Source: JANRIG01 sp033765235 (GTDB lineage: Bacteria > Bacteroidota > Bacteroidia > Cytophagales > UBA9547). From it: a DNA stretch of 64,000 nucleotides. Positions within the stretch are counted from its first letter, which is position 1, and every line of letters starts with the position of its first letter. Under the pieces are notes generated by a model. That model was not told where the DNA came from and did not search any database. It worked only from the letters and a program-made list of their open reading frames with translations. Made by a program: the position numbers and the translations under genes. Of this stretch, positions 28,135 to 36,084 are shown in pieces. Where the stretch lies: NCBI GenBank assembly GCA_033765235.1, contig JANRIG010000039.1:124001-188000 (forward strand), written 5' to 3'.

Positions 28135-28142
28135 CAAAGGTA
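28135..28142 (-). promoter_or_regulatory. Promoter of tsf: TACCTTTG with upstream TTG
   Basis: On the minus strand TACCTTTG fits TAnnTTTG, and a TTG lies 21 nt upstream at the -33 position. It gives a leader of about 40 nt for tsf, consistent with a stand-alone translation-factor gene. Confidence 0.7.
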
Positions 28143-28230
28143 AACCATTTTATTTTTATTTTTCAATGCACTTTCATTAATTTTTTTGACTTTATTTGCA
28201 CACTTATTATAAATTATTTGACATATACTA

Positions 28231-28968
28231 ATGTATTTGAGTGTAGTAATACCTGCATATAATGAAGAGGGCTCTATAGCACAAACCGTTACCAGCCTTT
28301 ATGATACCTTACAAAAATACAAAATACACCATGAAATAGTGGTAACCAATGACAACTCCAAAGATGCTACTGCCACAGTGCTGGAAAATTTAAAAAAAGA
28401 TATTCCCACCCTTAATTATTATACAAACCCGGGTCCTAATGGCTTTGGATTTGCTGTAAGATATGGCTTGGAACACGCCCATGGCGAAGCCATAGCGGTG
28501 ATGATGGCAGACCTGAGCGATGACCCCGAAGACTTGATAAAATTTTATAACCTCATGCTGGAGGGCAACTATGATTGTGTGTTTGGCAACCGCTGGGGCA
28601 AAGGTGGCAAAGTGATAGACTACCCTACCCACAAATATTGGATAAACCGTGTTGCCAATATGATAGTGGCATTCACGGCGGGTATCAAATACTTTGACAC
28701 TACCAACGCATTTAAACTTTATAAAAAAACTACCATAGAAGGGATAAAACCATTGATGTCGCCACATTTTAATCTTACTTTGGAAATGCCGCTCAAAGCC
28801 ATAGTGCGTGGCTACAGCTATGCCATCATCCCCAACTCTTGGACAAACCGCAAGTCCGGGGTATCCAAATTAAAAATTAAGGAAATGGGAAGCAGGTATT
28901 TTTTTATATTGCTATATTGCCTCATTGAAAAGTTCTTTTCAAGAGGCGATTATAAAAAGAAAAACTAA
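28231..28968 (+). CDS. Glycosyltransferase family 2 (polyprenyl-phosphate sugar transferase-like)
   Basis: 245 residues of GT-A fold. The nucleotide-binding strand is SVVIPAYNEEGSI, the acidic TNDNSKD replaces the usual DDGSxD, and the metal-binding region is MMADLSDDPEDL. The overall length and the GVSKLKIKEMG end resemble dolichol-phosphate mannose/glucose synthase-type enzymes, which load a sugar onto a lipid carrier. No C-terminal membrane helices are clear. The next two genes encode membrane proteins, one GT-C-like, so the three could act in one lipid-linked sugar pathway. The acceptor and donor are not known. Confidence 0.88.
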   Translation: MYLSVVIPAYNEEGSIAQTVTSLYDTLQKYKIHHEIVVTNDNSKDATATVLENLKKDIPTLNYYTNPGPNGFGFAVRYGLEHAHGEAIAVMMADLSDDPEDLIKFYNLMLEGNYDCVFGNRWGKGGKVIDYPTHKYWINRVANMIVAFTAGIKYFDTTNAFKLYKKTTIEGIKPLMSPHFNLTLEMPLKAIVRGYSYAIIPNSWTNRKSGVSKLKIKEMGSRYFFILLYCLIEKFFSRGDYKKKN

Positions 28969-28971
28969 TTG

Positions 28972-29550
28972 ATGGAAAAAAACAAAAAATCACTTCCCGT
29001 CAAAGACATAAAAATAAATGAGGCTAAAAAAATGCCATTTGTTAAGCAAATATTGTGTACAGTGGCTATAGCACTGCTGCTCTTGGCAGTATTTAAAGAA
29101 AACAAAGGATATAATTGGCTTTGGAATGACTTGATACACGAAAATCTGAAGTTTATTAACAAAAACAAAAACTTAAACTACACTGAAAAAATGCAGGCCA
29201 AATTTGGTGCTGATGCAGCTCTCATTGAGTATATCAAAAAAAACACCCCTGACAATGCCGTGATAGCTTTTCCGGCAGGCGACAGTTTTTTGAGTGCTAA
29301 TGCACCTTATAAATTTATACAAGGTCTTGGAGGTATCAAAGTAAGGGTGTGGACACAAAATTTTCTCTATCCACGCACTTTGGTATATGAGCACGAGCTC
29401 AAAAAGTGGAAAAATATACCGCAAATCACCCATGTGGTATGTATGAACGGCTGGGGATACGACCAATTGGAATATGAAGTACAAACCCGCAACAGCTTTG
29501 ATGTGCTGCCGGTGAAATATACTAACCGCCAAAACCTGCCTATGCCATGA
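28972..29550 (+). CDS. Membrane-anchored periplasmic protein of unknown function
   Basis: About 192 residues. A single transmembrane helix (about 25-41, QILCTVAIALLLLAVF) follows a short basic cytoplasmic tail. The rest is predicted periplasmic, with a segment ALIEYIKKNTPDNAVIAFP resembling the soluble C-terminal domain found fused to some GT39-type glycosyltransferases. ATG 28972 is preferred over the TTG at 28969. It starts 3 nt after the GT2 gene, and its stop overlaps the next ATG by 4 nt (ATGA). Function is unknown; it may be the detached periplasmic domain of the next gene's product. Confidence 0.75.
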   Translation: MEKNKKSLPVKDIKINEAKKMPFVKQILCTVAIALLLLAVFKENKGYNWLWNDLIHENLKFINKNKNLNYTEKMQAKFGADAALIEYIKKNTPDNAVIAFPAGDSFLSANAPYKFIQGLGGIKVRVWTQNFLYPRTLVYEHELKKWKNIPQITHVVCMNGWGYDQLEYEVQTRNSFDVLPVKYTNRQNLPMP

Positions 29551-30911
29551 TAATAATTGCCTTTTTGATATCAATATTAGCGGTGGGCACATTAGCAGTG
29601 CATGTATGGGCACAAAGCATAACCTTGCTCGAAAAATTGGGACTAGGACTTTTGATAGGGTTAGGATATGTCACTATTATGTGTGTATGTATGGAATTGA
29701 TACATATACCTATAAATGCAGGCACCATTGGGCTATGTGTAGCTATACCTCTCACAGCATTGTCCTATTATTTATATAAAAATAAAATCACACACACCAT
29801 TACAGACCATGATAAGGTACAACTGAGCATACCTTTTGTACTTATGTTAGCATTTTTGATATATATATGGTACGGTATATCTTACAAGGCACTATACTGG
29901 CCTGTGGCTGAGTATGATAGCATTACCGGCTATGACTTGCATGCCAAAATGATAGCGAGAGAAGGCACACTGAAAACCAGCATATTTACCTATCCATACC
30001 ACTCGTCATACGACTTAGCAAGGTTTATATATCCACCCTTGACTACCGTCATGTTTTCGTTGTCATACATGGAGATTGACCCAATATTCAACACCAAAAT
30101 CATGATGCTTGGGCTTGCATTATCATTCATCATCACATTTTTTGCATTGCTTCGTAAATATATTAGTGATCTTTGGGCTATGTTTTTTACCATTTTCACA
30201 ATCATCACTCCCGAGATGTTTTCACACATATCGCTGGCACTCACCAACTTGCCCAATGCTATATATACCTCGTTGGCGCTGTTGTATTTGGTAATATGGC
30301 TGCAAGACAAAAAGCGCGAGCACTTTATCATAGCTATAGTGCTATTGAGTATAAGCCTGTTATCGCGCAGCGATAGTATAGTATATGTACTGGCAAGTGC
30401 ATTAGTGATAGGGATTGATTGTATAAAAACACGCAAATATTGGATACCATTGGTCGTATATACAATGGTAGGCTTTGCACTATTTATAGGTTGGAATATG
30501 TATGTGAAATACTATATTGGTGCCAATGCCGGCGACTTTTTTGTGAAAACACTATTTTGGGATAGCGAAAAATTTACCAAAATATTCTCAAAAGCGGGAG
30601 GGCTCATGCTGGGCGATGGGCTACTGTATGGGCTCACATTTTATACATTTCTTATCATTTTAGCACTCAATTTTAAGGATATTGTATTGCAAATAAGGTA
30701 TTTGCCAATACTTTGTATAGTAGCATGGCTGCTCTACACTTTGCTGTATTATCAAATAGACTATAGCTTTGCAGGAAGTATAGATGCATATCTAAACGCA
30801 TCATACAAAAGAGGACTGTTTAATATTGTACCGCTCTGCTGGTATTTTGTGGCCACTTCAAAATTCAGCCAAATAATGCTTGAAAAAGCTAACACATTTT
30901 TGTATAAATAG
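29547..30911 (+). CDS. Polytopic membrane protein, putative GT-C-type glycosyltransferase
   Basis: 454 residues with about 11-12 hydrophobic helices. A long extracytoplasmic loop after the third or fourth helix contains WPVAEYDSITGYDLHAKMIA with acidic residues in the place where GT-C enzymes of the GT39/ArnT class carry catalytic aspartates. Later loops contain ARFIYPPLTTVMFSL and LTNLPNAIYTSLALLY. The position after a GT2 that may supply a lipid-linked sugar supports a transferase using polyprenyl-phosphate sugar. It overlaps the previous gene by 4 nt. The GT-C call rests on topology and context only. Confidence 0.68.
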   Translation: MIIIAFLISILAVGTLAVHVWAQSITLLEKLGLGLLIGLGYVTIMCVCMELIHIPINAGTIGLCVAIPLTALSYYLYKNKITHTITDHDKVQLSIPFVLMLAFLIYIWYGISYKALYWPVAEYDSITGYDLHAKMIAREGTLKTSIFTYPYHSSYDLARFIYPPLTTVMFSLSYMEIDPIFNTKIMMLGLALSFIITFFALLRKYISDLWAMFFTIFTIITPEMFSHISLALTNLPNAIYTSLALLYLVIWLQDKKREHFIIAIVLLSISLLSRSDSIVYVLASALVIGIDCIKTRKYWIPLVVYTMVGFALFIGWNMYVKYYIGANAGDFFVKTLFWDSEKFTKIFSKAGGLMLGDGLLYGLTFYTFLIILALNFKDIVLQIRYLPILCIVAWLLYTLLYYQIDYSFAGSIDAYLNASYKRGLFNIVPLCWYFVATSKFSQIMLEKANTFLYK

Positions 30912-31146
30912 TGATAATATCCCCCTAAAAATGCTCAGAATTTCATGAAAACAGATTAGTCAAACTACCATTGACATACTATATAATGTATTGTTTTTCA
31001 ACAAGTTAAATTTTATATTTAATATCACATTGAGCTTGTAGAAATGTGCTTTTATTATGTATACTTCGATATACTCATCATGACATTAACAGGTGTGATT
31101 CATATATTAAAAATTGACCTCATCGAAACTAAGACAGTGAGAGAAA

Positions 31147-31260
31147 AATTAAGATTGAAAATTTAGGATATAATTTATTCATTCACTAATTCACTAACTC
31201 ACTCATCGTCATTGCGAGTGCGAGGTACGAAGCAGGAGTGGTCTCAGACTGACAAGCCAT
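31147..31260 (+). repeat. Intergenic dispersed repeat, copy C
   Basis: It shares with copies A and B the layout AAGATTGAAAATTT-like purine-rich start, TAATTTATTCATTCACTAA, repeated TTCACTAACTCACTC and the tail ATCGTCATTGC. It then continues as GCGAGTGCGAGGTACGAAG, resembling the GTCATTGCGAG-type intergenic elements common in many bacteria. Confidence 0.65.
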
Positions 31261-31317
31261 ATAGACATGGCTAAACGACAATGATTAAATTTTAAATTAT
31301 TAATTTTAAATTTATTG

Positions 31318-31325
31318 TACTTTTG
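31318..31325 (+). promoter_or_regulatory. -7 box of the MetF-like gene (TACTTTTG)
   Basis: An exact TAnnTTTG match 32 nt before the ATG at 31358, giving a leader of about 28 nt. It probably drives the MetF-like and beta-CASP genes. Confidence 0.6.
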
Positions 31326-31357
31326 CACGATTTTATATGTAAGAATATCCGCACATT

Positions 31358-32290
31358 ATGTTTTTGACCAAGATAAAATCCCGAAAATCGGGAATAATAT
31401 TATACGGAATCACACCTCCTAAATCGCAAACTGAACCTGATAAAGTACAAGAAATAGCCAAGCGTACACTTTCAAGACTTATTGGGTTAGACATAGATGC
31501 ACTCATTGTGTATGATGTGCAAGATGAGTCTGCGCGCACTTCTGATGAGAGACCATTCCCCTTCATTCGTGCCTTAGACCCTTTGGAGTATACCATTGCG
31601 CACTTACACGAGCTTAATAAACCAAAAATTATATACAGACCCGCCGGCAAATATACTTCACAAGAGCTCAGCACATGGCTCAATACGCTGCATATAAATG
31701 GATTGTACCCTGTATTTGTAGGAGTGCCTATTCCTGGTTTTCAGGTAAAAACATCACTGCAAGAGGCATATGCAATATGGAGCAAAAATGCAGACACCTC
31801 TGTGATAGGTGCCATCACCATTCCCGAAAGGCATGCTACCCTGCACGATGAGCCCGAAAGAATGATGGATAAAATGAAATCCGGGGTGTCTTTTTTTGTT
31901 TCGCAATGTGTATTCAATATAGAGTATGCCAAAAATATGCTCACTGACTTAGCCACTTATTGCAAAAACAATAATGCCTCTATGCCCACCGTGATATTCA
32001 CACTCACAGCTTGTGGCAGCACAAAAACATTGCAATTTATGGAGTGGCTGGGCATACACATACCCGATACCATCAAAAATGAATTGATAAATGGAGAAAA
32101 TATTCTTTCTACATCTATTGAAATATGCAAGCAAGTAGCTACCACACTCACCGAGCATTGCCTATTGCATAATATACCATTTGGATTTAATATAGAAAGT
32201 GTAGCCATACGCAAAGAAGAAATAGAAGCCTCTATAGAGCTTGTGAACTGGACAATACAACTATTCAAAAAAAATGGCATAAGACAATGA
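31358..32290 (+). CDS. Methylenetetrahydrofolate reductase-like TIM-barrel protein
   Basis: 310 residues with the strand order of the MetF/MTHFR family. It opens with SGIILYGITPPK and IDALIVYDVQDES, in place of the usual E-x-x-P start. Next come KIIYRPAGKY and LYPVFVGVP. The segments SVIGAITIPERHA and FFVSQCVFN match the flavin-barrel FITQ-type region. The NIESV near the C-terminus is also seen in this subgroup. It may reduce methylene-tetrahydrofolate or act on a related folate or flavin substrate; it is not the classical MetF next to metH. The beta-CASP gene follows 22 nt downstream. Confidence 0.72.
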   Translation: MFLTKIKSRKSGIILYGITPPKSQTEPDKVQEIAKRTLSRLIGLDIDALIVYDVQDESARTSDERPFPFIRALDPLEYTIAHLHELNKPKIIYRPAGKYTSQELSTWLNTLHINGLYPVFVGVPIPGFQVKTSLQEAYAIWSKNADTSVIGAITIPERHATLHDEPERMMDKMKSGVSFFVSQCVFNIEYAKNMLTDLATYCKNNNASMPTVIFTLTACGSTKTLQFMEWLGIHIPDTIKNELINGENILSTSIEICKQVATTLTEHCLLHNIPFGFNIESVAIRKEEIEASIELVNWTIQLFKKNGIRQ

Positions 32291-32312
32291 AAGTAAACTA
32301 TTTATACCTCCC

Positions 32313-33740
32313 ATGAAACTGCACTTTTATGGTGCTGCAAGGCAGGTCACGGGTAGCTTGTATTTGCTCACAACAGACAGTGGGTATAATATACTCATAG
32401 ATTGCGGGCAGCAAATGAGCAGACCCAAGCCGAACGATACTACACAAACTACCTCGCCTGAGTATAAACCTCTATTCCCATTCGAACCCAAACATATACA
32501 TCTTGTACTGCTCACCCATGCACACTTAGACCACTCAGGCAGGCTGCCATTGCTGGTGAGAGAAGGGTATGAGGGACAAATATTGTGTACACAGCCTACT
32601 TTTCATTTGACACACATATTGCTACACGATGCTGCACAACTATTTCAACGACGTATAAAACGCATATTGGATAAAAACAGGAATAAAACTAAAGCCCCCG
32701 AAAATTTAGAAGAATATTATTTTGTAAAAAACGTAGAACAAACTTTAGAACGGTTTGTAACAATTGCTACACATCAAAAATTTAAAATAAACGATGAAAT
32801 AGCTGTTTATTTCAACCATGCCGGACATTTATTGGGTGCAGCAAATATCATTATTACAATAAAAGAAAATAACACAGAAAAAAAAATATGCTTTTCGGGA
32901 GATATAGGACGCAAAAATTATATGTTGCTCAACAATCCCATGCCTATACCCCAAGTGCAGTATTTGGTGTGTGAATGTACCTATGGCAACAGACTTCACA
33001 CCCCCAACCTCAATCCCGCAGATATATTGTTTCAAATTATCAAAAAATCATGTATTGACAAGCCCGGAAAACTCATCATACCTGCATTCAGTGTAGGGCG
33101 CACACAAGCCTTGCTCTACACGCTCAATACATTATACAGAGATAAAAAAATACCACATATAAAGGTCTATTCAGACAGCCCCATGGCAAAAGAGAGCAGC
33201 CTGGTGTATGAAAAATATGTGAAGCAGCTCAATAAAGAAGCAAGAGAATTTTTCGATGATGAAGATTGCCTCTTTGATTTTGATAATTATGAATATGTGC
33301 ATGATGTAAAAAAAAGCAAGGCACTCACACTGCATTCAGAGCCTTGTATCATAGTATCAAGCTCGGGTATGATATCCGGAGGCAGGGTAGAGCACCATAT
33401 TAACCAAAGTTTGCAAAACCCTATGGCAACTATCTTATTCATAGGATACTGTGCGGAAGGCACAATAGGTCATGAATTGGTAAACGGTGCTAAAACTATC
33501 AAAATAAAAGAAAAAAATCTTGAGGTAAGAGCGCAAATAGTAGTGATAGATTGTTTTTCTGCACACGCCGACCAACATGGGCTTACGGAATTTGTACTTT
33601 CGCAAGATGCTACCCTGCTGCAAAACATATTTCTTACGCACGGCGAAGGCAAAGCCTTTGAAGTATTTCAAAATCATCTGCATGACAAAGGCTTCCACAA
33701 AGTCACCATACCTGAAATGGGACAAATTTTTGAGTTATGA
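32313..33740 (+). CDS. Beta-CASP metallo-beta-lactamase-fold ribonuclease
   Basis: 475 residues. The metallo-beta-lactamase core has THAHLDHSGRLP and later FNHAGHLLGAANI and FSGDIGRK. The beta-CASP insertion is followed by IIPAFSVGRTQALLY and SPMAKESS, then the SSSGMISGGR motif A-type region and a terminal SAHADQHGL and THGEGKAF. This is the layout of CPSF73/YSH1-type exonucleases and RNA-processing endonucleases. It should cut RNA in the cytoplasm with two zinc ions. It is shorter than RNase J and lacks its C-terminal domain. Confidence 0.92.
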   Translation: MKLHFYGAARQVTGSLYLLTTDSGYNILIDCGQQMSRPKPNDTTQTTSPEYKPLFPFEPKHIHLVLLTHAHLDHSGRLPLLVREGYEGQILCTQPTFHLTHILLHDAAQLFQRRIKRILDKNRNKTKAPENLEEYYFVKNVEQTLERFVTIATHQKFKINDEIAVYFNHAGHLLGAANIIITIKENNTEKKICFSGDIGRKNYMLLNNPMPIPQVQYLVCECTYGNRLHTPNLNPADILFQIIKKSCIDKPGKLIIPAFSVGRTQALLYTLNTLYRDKKIPHIKVYSDSPMAKESSLVYEKYVKQLNKEAREFFDDEDCLFDFDNYEYVHDVKKSKALTLHSEPCIIVSSSGMISGGRVEHHINQSLQNPMATILFIGYCAEGTIGHELVNGAKTIKIKEKNLEVRAQIVVIDCFSAHADQHGLTEFVLSQDATLLQNIFLTHGEGKAFEVFQNHLHDKGFHKVTIPEMGQIFEL

Positions 33741-33762
33741 TTGCGCTTAGGAATAAAATTTC

Positions 33763-33770
33763 TAATTTTG
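33763..33770 (+). promoter_or_regulatory. -7 box of the first M16 peptidase gene (TAATTTTG)
   Basis: An exact TAnnTTTG match 10 nt before the ATG at 33781, giving a predicted leader of about 6 nt. Confidence 0.55.
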
Positions 33771-33780
33771 CCTGTATCAT

Positions 33781-35013
33781 ATGATTACTTACCAATACTT
33801 TACCTTAGACAACGGACTCAAGGTATATTGCATAGAAGACAGCACCACGCCCATGGCAGTGGTAAATTTGCTGTACAACGTAGGCTCTAGAGACGAAAAA
33901 CCTTCTATGACAGGCTTTGCACATCTATTTGAGCATCTTATGTTTGGCGGCTCTGCAAATATACCATCTTACGATACACCTCTACAGCAAGTAGGGGCAG
34001 AAAACAATGCCTTTACAAGCCCTGATATCACCAACTACTATGTAAGCATTCCTGCACAAAATATTGAAACTGCACTTTGGCTCGAAAGCGACCGTATGCT
34101 TGCATTATCATTCCAACAAAAAGTATTGGATGTACAAAAAAACGTAGTCATAGAAGAGTATAAGCAGCGATACCTCAACCAACCTTATGGCGATGTATGG
34201 CTGCATCTTCGCGACATGGTATATGATGTGCACCCTTACAAATGGCCTACCATAGGCAAAGAAATAAGCCATATAGAAAACGCTCATATGGACGATGTAA
34301 AAGACTTTTTTTACAAATATTATGCCCCGAACAATGCTATATTGGTATTGGCAGGTAATATTACACTCGAACATGCCAAAACACTGACACACAAATGGTT
34401 TGCAGACATACCCATGCGCAATGTACCTGCCAAAAATTTACCATTAGAACCTATTCAAACTCAAAAAAAATCATTGATAATCAATAGAAATGTGCCTATG
34501 AGAGCTATATACAAAGCATTTCATGTGTGCCACAGACTTCATAATGACTACTATGCCACAGACCTGCTCAGCGAAATATTGGGCAGAGGTCAATCATCAA
34601 GGTTATATCAATATTTGGTCAAAGACAAAAAAATATTCAACAACATATCTGCATATATTACAGGCTCCATAGATGCCGGATTGCTGGTGATAGAAGGCAA
34701 AATAAACCCCGATATATCATTTGATACTGCAGAAAAAGAAATAGATAATTGCCTGATTACCATAGATACTGACATATTGGATACAGATTTGCTAAAAACT
34801 CAAAATCAAGCTATGACCAATATATTGCTCTCCGAAACTGAGCTGCTGAACAAGGCCATGAACCTTGCTTATTTTGCCAATATAGGCACCCCTGAGCTCA
34901 TCAATAGTGAACTTGAACATATAGCCAAAGTAACTACGCAAGATATAGTATCTGCCAAAAAAACATACTTGCATCATGACAATTCTTCTGTACTTTATTA
35001 TGATATGGCATAA
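33781..35013 (+). CDS. M16 family zinc metallopeptidase
   Basis: 410 residues, a half-size M16B-type peptidase. The inverted zinc motif is HLFEH in FAHLFEHLMFGG (about residues 54-58), and the third ligand is expected in the downstream VVIEEYKQRY helix. A second, non-catalytic half-domain starts near RAIYKAFHVCHR. No signal peptide is visible, so it is probably cytoplasmic. M16B enzymes usually pair with an inactive partner, and none is adjacent. ispF follows 11 nt downstream and rfbC 12 nt after that. Confidence 0.9.
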   Translation: MITYQYFTLDNGLKVYCIEDSTTPMAVVNLLYNVGSRDEKPSMTGFAHLFEHLMFGGSANIPSYDTPLQQVGAENNAFTSPDITNYYVSIPAQNIETALWLESDRMLALSFQQKVLDVQKNVVIEEYKQRYLNQPYGDVWLHLRDMVYDVHPYKWPTIGKEISHIENAHMDDVKDFFYKYYAPNNAILVLAGNITLEHAKTLTHKWFADIPMRNVPAKNLPLEPIQTQKKSLIINRNVPMRAIYKAFHVCHRLHNDYYATDLLSEILGRGQSSRLYQYLVKDKKIFNNISAYITGSIDAGLLVIEGKINPDISFDTAEKEIDNCLITIDTDILDTDLLKTQNQAMTNILLSETELLNKAMNLAYFANIGTPELINSELEHIAKVTTQDIVSAKKTYLHHDNSSVLYYDMA

Positions 35014-35024
35014 ACGCAACTGAT

Positions 35025-35516
35025 ATGAATACACCTCCGTACAGAATAGGTTTTGGGTTTGATACACATATGCTGGCTCATGACAGAGAACTTTGGGTTG
35101 GCGGAATAAAAATACCTCACCATCAAGGTTTTAGCGGCCACTCTGACGCTGATGTACTCATACATGCCATATGCGATGCTATGCTCGGCGCAGCTCATCT
35201 CAGAGATATTGGATATCATTTTCCAAATACTGACCCACAATGGAAAGGTGCCGACAGCAAAATATTATTAAAAAAATGTCTTGAATTAATTTCTCAAAAA
35301 AATTATAAAATTGCAAACATAGATTGCACATTGGTAATGGAAGAGCCCAAAATAAGTCCTTATATTGTAGAAATGGAAAATTGTTTGGCATCTGTATTAC
35401 AAATATCATCCGATGATATTTCCATAAAAGCCACAACCAACGAAAAAATGGGATATATAGGTCGCAAAGAAGGTGCCAATGCTTATGCAATATGTTTGCT
35501 CTACAGTATCAATTAA
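35025..35516 (+). CDS. ispF: 2-C-methyl-D-erythritol 2,4-cyclodiphosphate synthase
   Basis: 163-residue trimeric enzyme of the MEP isoprenoid pathway. The zinc ligands are in FGFDTH (Asp13 and His15), and the SGHSDADVLIHAICDAMLGAA block, the DIGYHFP loop and the C-terminal IKATTNEKMGYIGRKEG block are diagnostic. The presence of IspF shows that isoprenoids come from the MEP route. It lies between the M16 peptidase and rfbC in a same-strand run with gaps near 11-12 nt. Confidence 0.97.
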   Translation: MNTPPYRIGFGFDTHMLAHDRELWVGGIKIPHHQGFSGHSDADVLIHAICDAMLGAAHLRDIGYHFPNTDPQWKGADSKILLKKCLELISQKNYKIANIDCTLVMEEPKISPYIVEMENCLASVLQISSDDISIKATTNEKMGYIGRKEGANAYAICLLYSIN

Positions 35517-35528
35517 TATATTATCATC

Positions 35529-36074
35529 ATGCAAATCACAGAACACCGACTCAAAGGATTATTTGAAATACAACCAAAAGTATTCAAAGACGAAAGAGGG
35601 TACTTTTTGGAGTCATATAACCAAAAAATATTTGAAAACTATGGACTCAATATGAACTTTGTGCAAGACAACCAGTCATACTCTGTGCAGGGAGTAGTGC
35701 GTGGCTTGCATATGCAAAAAGAACCCTTTGCGCAGGGCAAATTAGTAAGGGTAGTCACCGGAAAGGCACTTGATGTAGTAGTAGATGTGCGCAAACACTC
35801 GCCCACATTTGGTCAATGGGCTTCATTTGTATTGGACTCTGAGCTATGTAATATGGTGTATGTGCCACCTGGTTTTGCACACGGGTTTAGTGCATTACAA
35901 AATTGCATATTCTCCTACAAATGTACCCATGTATATGACAAAGCCTCAGAATTAGGCATATTATGGAATGATACATCGCTCCATATAGACTGGCAAGTAC
36001 CAGCTCCCATTGTGTCAGAGAAAGATAATGTGCTGTTGAGTTTTGAAGAGTTCAAAAAAATAAATCCGTTTTAG
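35529..36074 (+). CDS. rfbC: dTDP-4-dehydrorhamnose 3,5-epimerase
   Basis: 181-residue cupin-type epimerase of dTDP-L-rhamnose synthesis. The substrate block VVRGLHMQ contains the catalytic His, followed by QGKLVRVVTG, DVVVDVRKHSPTFG and VYVPPGFAHGF. Tyr in FSYKCTHVYD is the other expected catalytic residue. No rfbA, rfbB or rfbD occurs in this window, so the pathway genes are scattered. It converges on the TonB receptor gene with only 10 nt between the stops. Confidence 0.96.
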   Translation: MQITEHRLKGLFEIQPKVFKDERGYFLESYNQKIFENYGLNMNFVQDNQSYSVQGVVRGLHMQKEPFAQGKLVRVVTGKALDVVVDVRKHSPTFGQWASFVLDSELCNMVYVPPGFAHGFSALQNCIFSYKCTHVYDKASELGILWNDTSLHIDWQVPAPIVSEKDNVLLSFEEFKKINPF

Positions 36075-36084
36075 GTATCCACTG

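Larger units (their letters stand above)
30912..31357. other. Intergenic region with dispersed repeat and promoter
   Basis: A 446-nt gap with no gene. The first 230 nt are AT-rich without recognisable structure, apart from a short GTATA/TATAC inverted repeat near 31060. The rest holds a copy of the dispersed intergenic repeat (31147-31260) and the promoter of the MetF-like gene (31318-31325). Confidence 0.65.

Noticed and set aside
28231..30911. A complete capsule or O-antigen locus
   Set aside because: There are only three genes, without polymerase, flippase or sugar-nucleotide genes; rfbC and the epimerase lie in other places.
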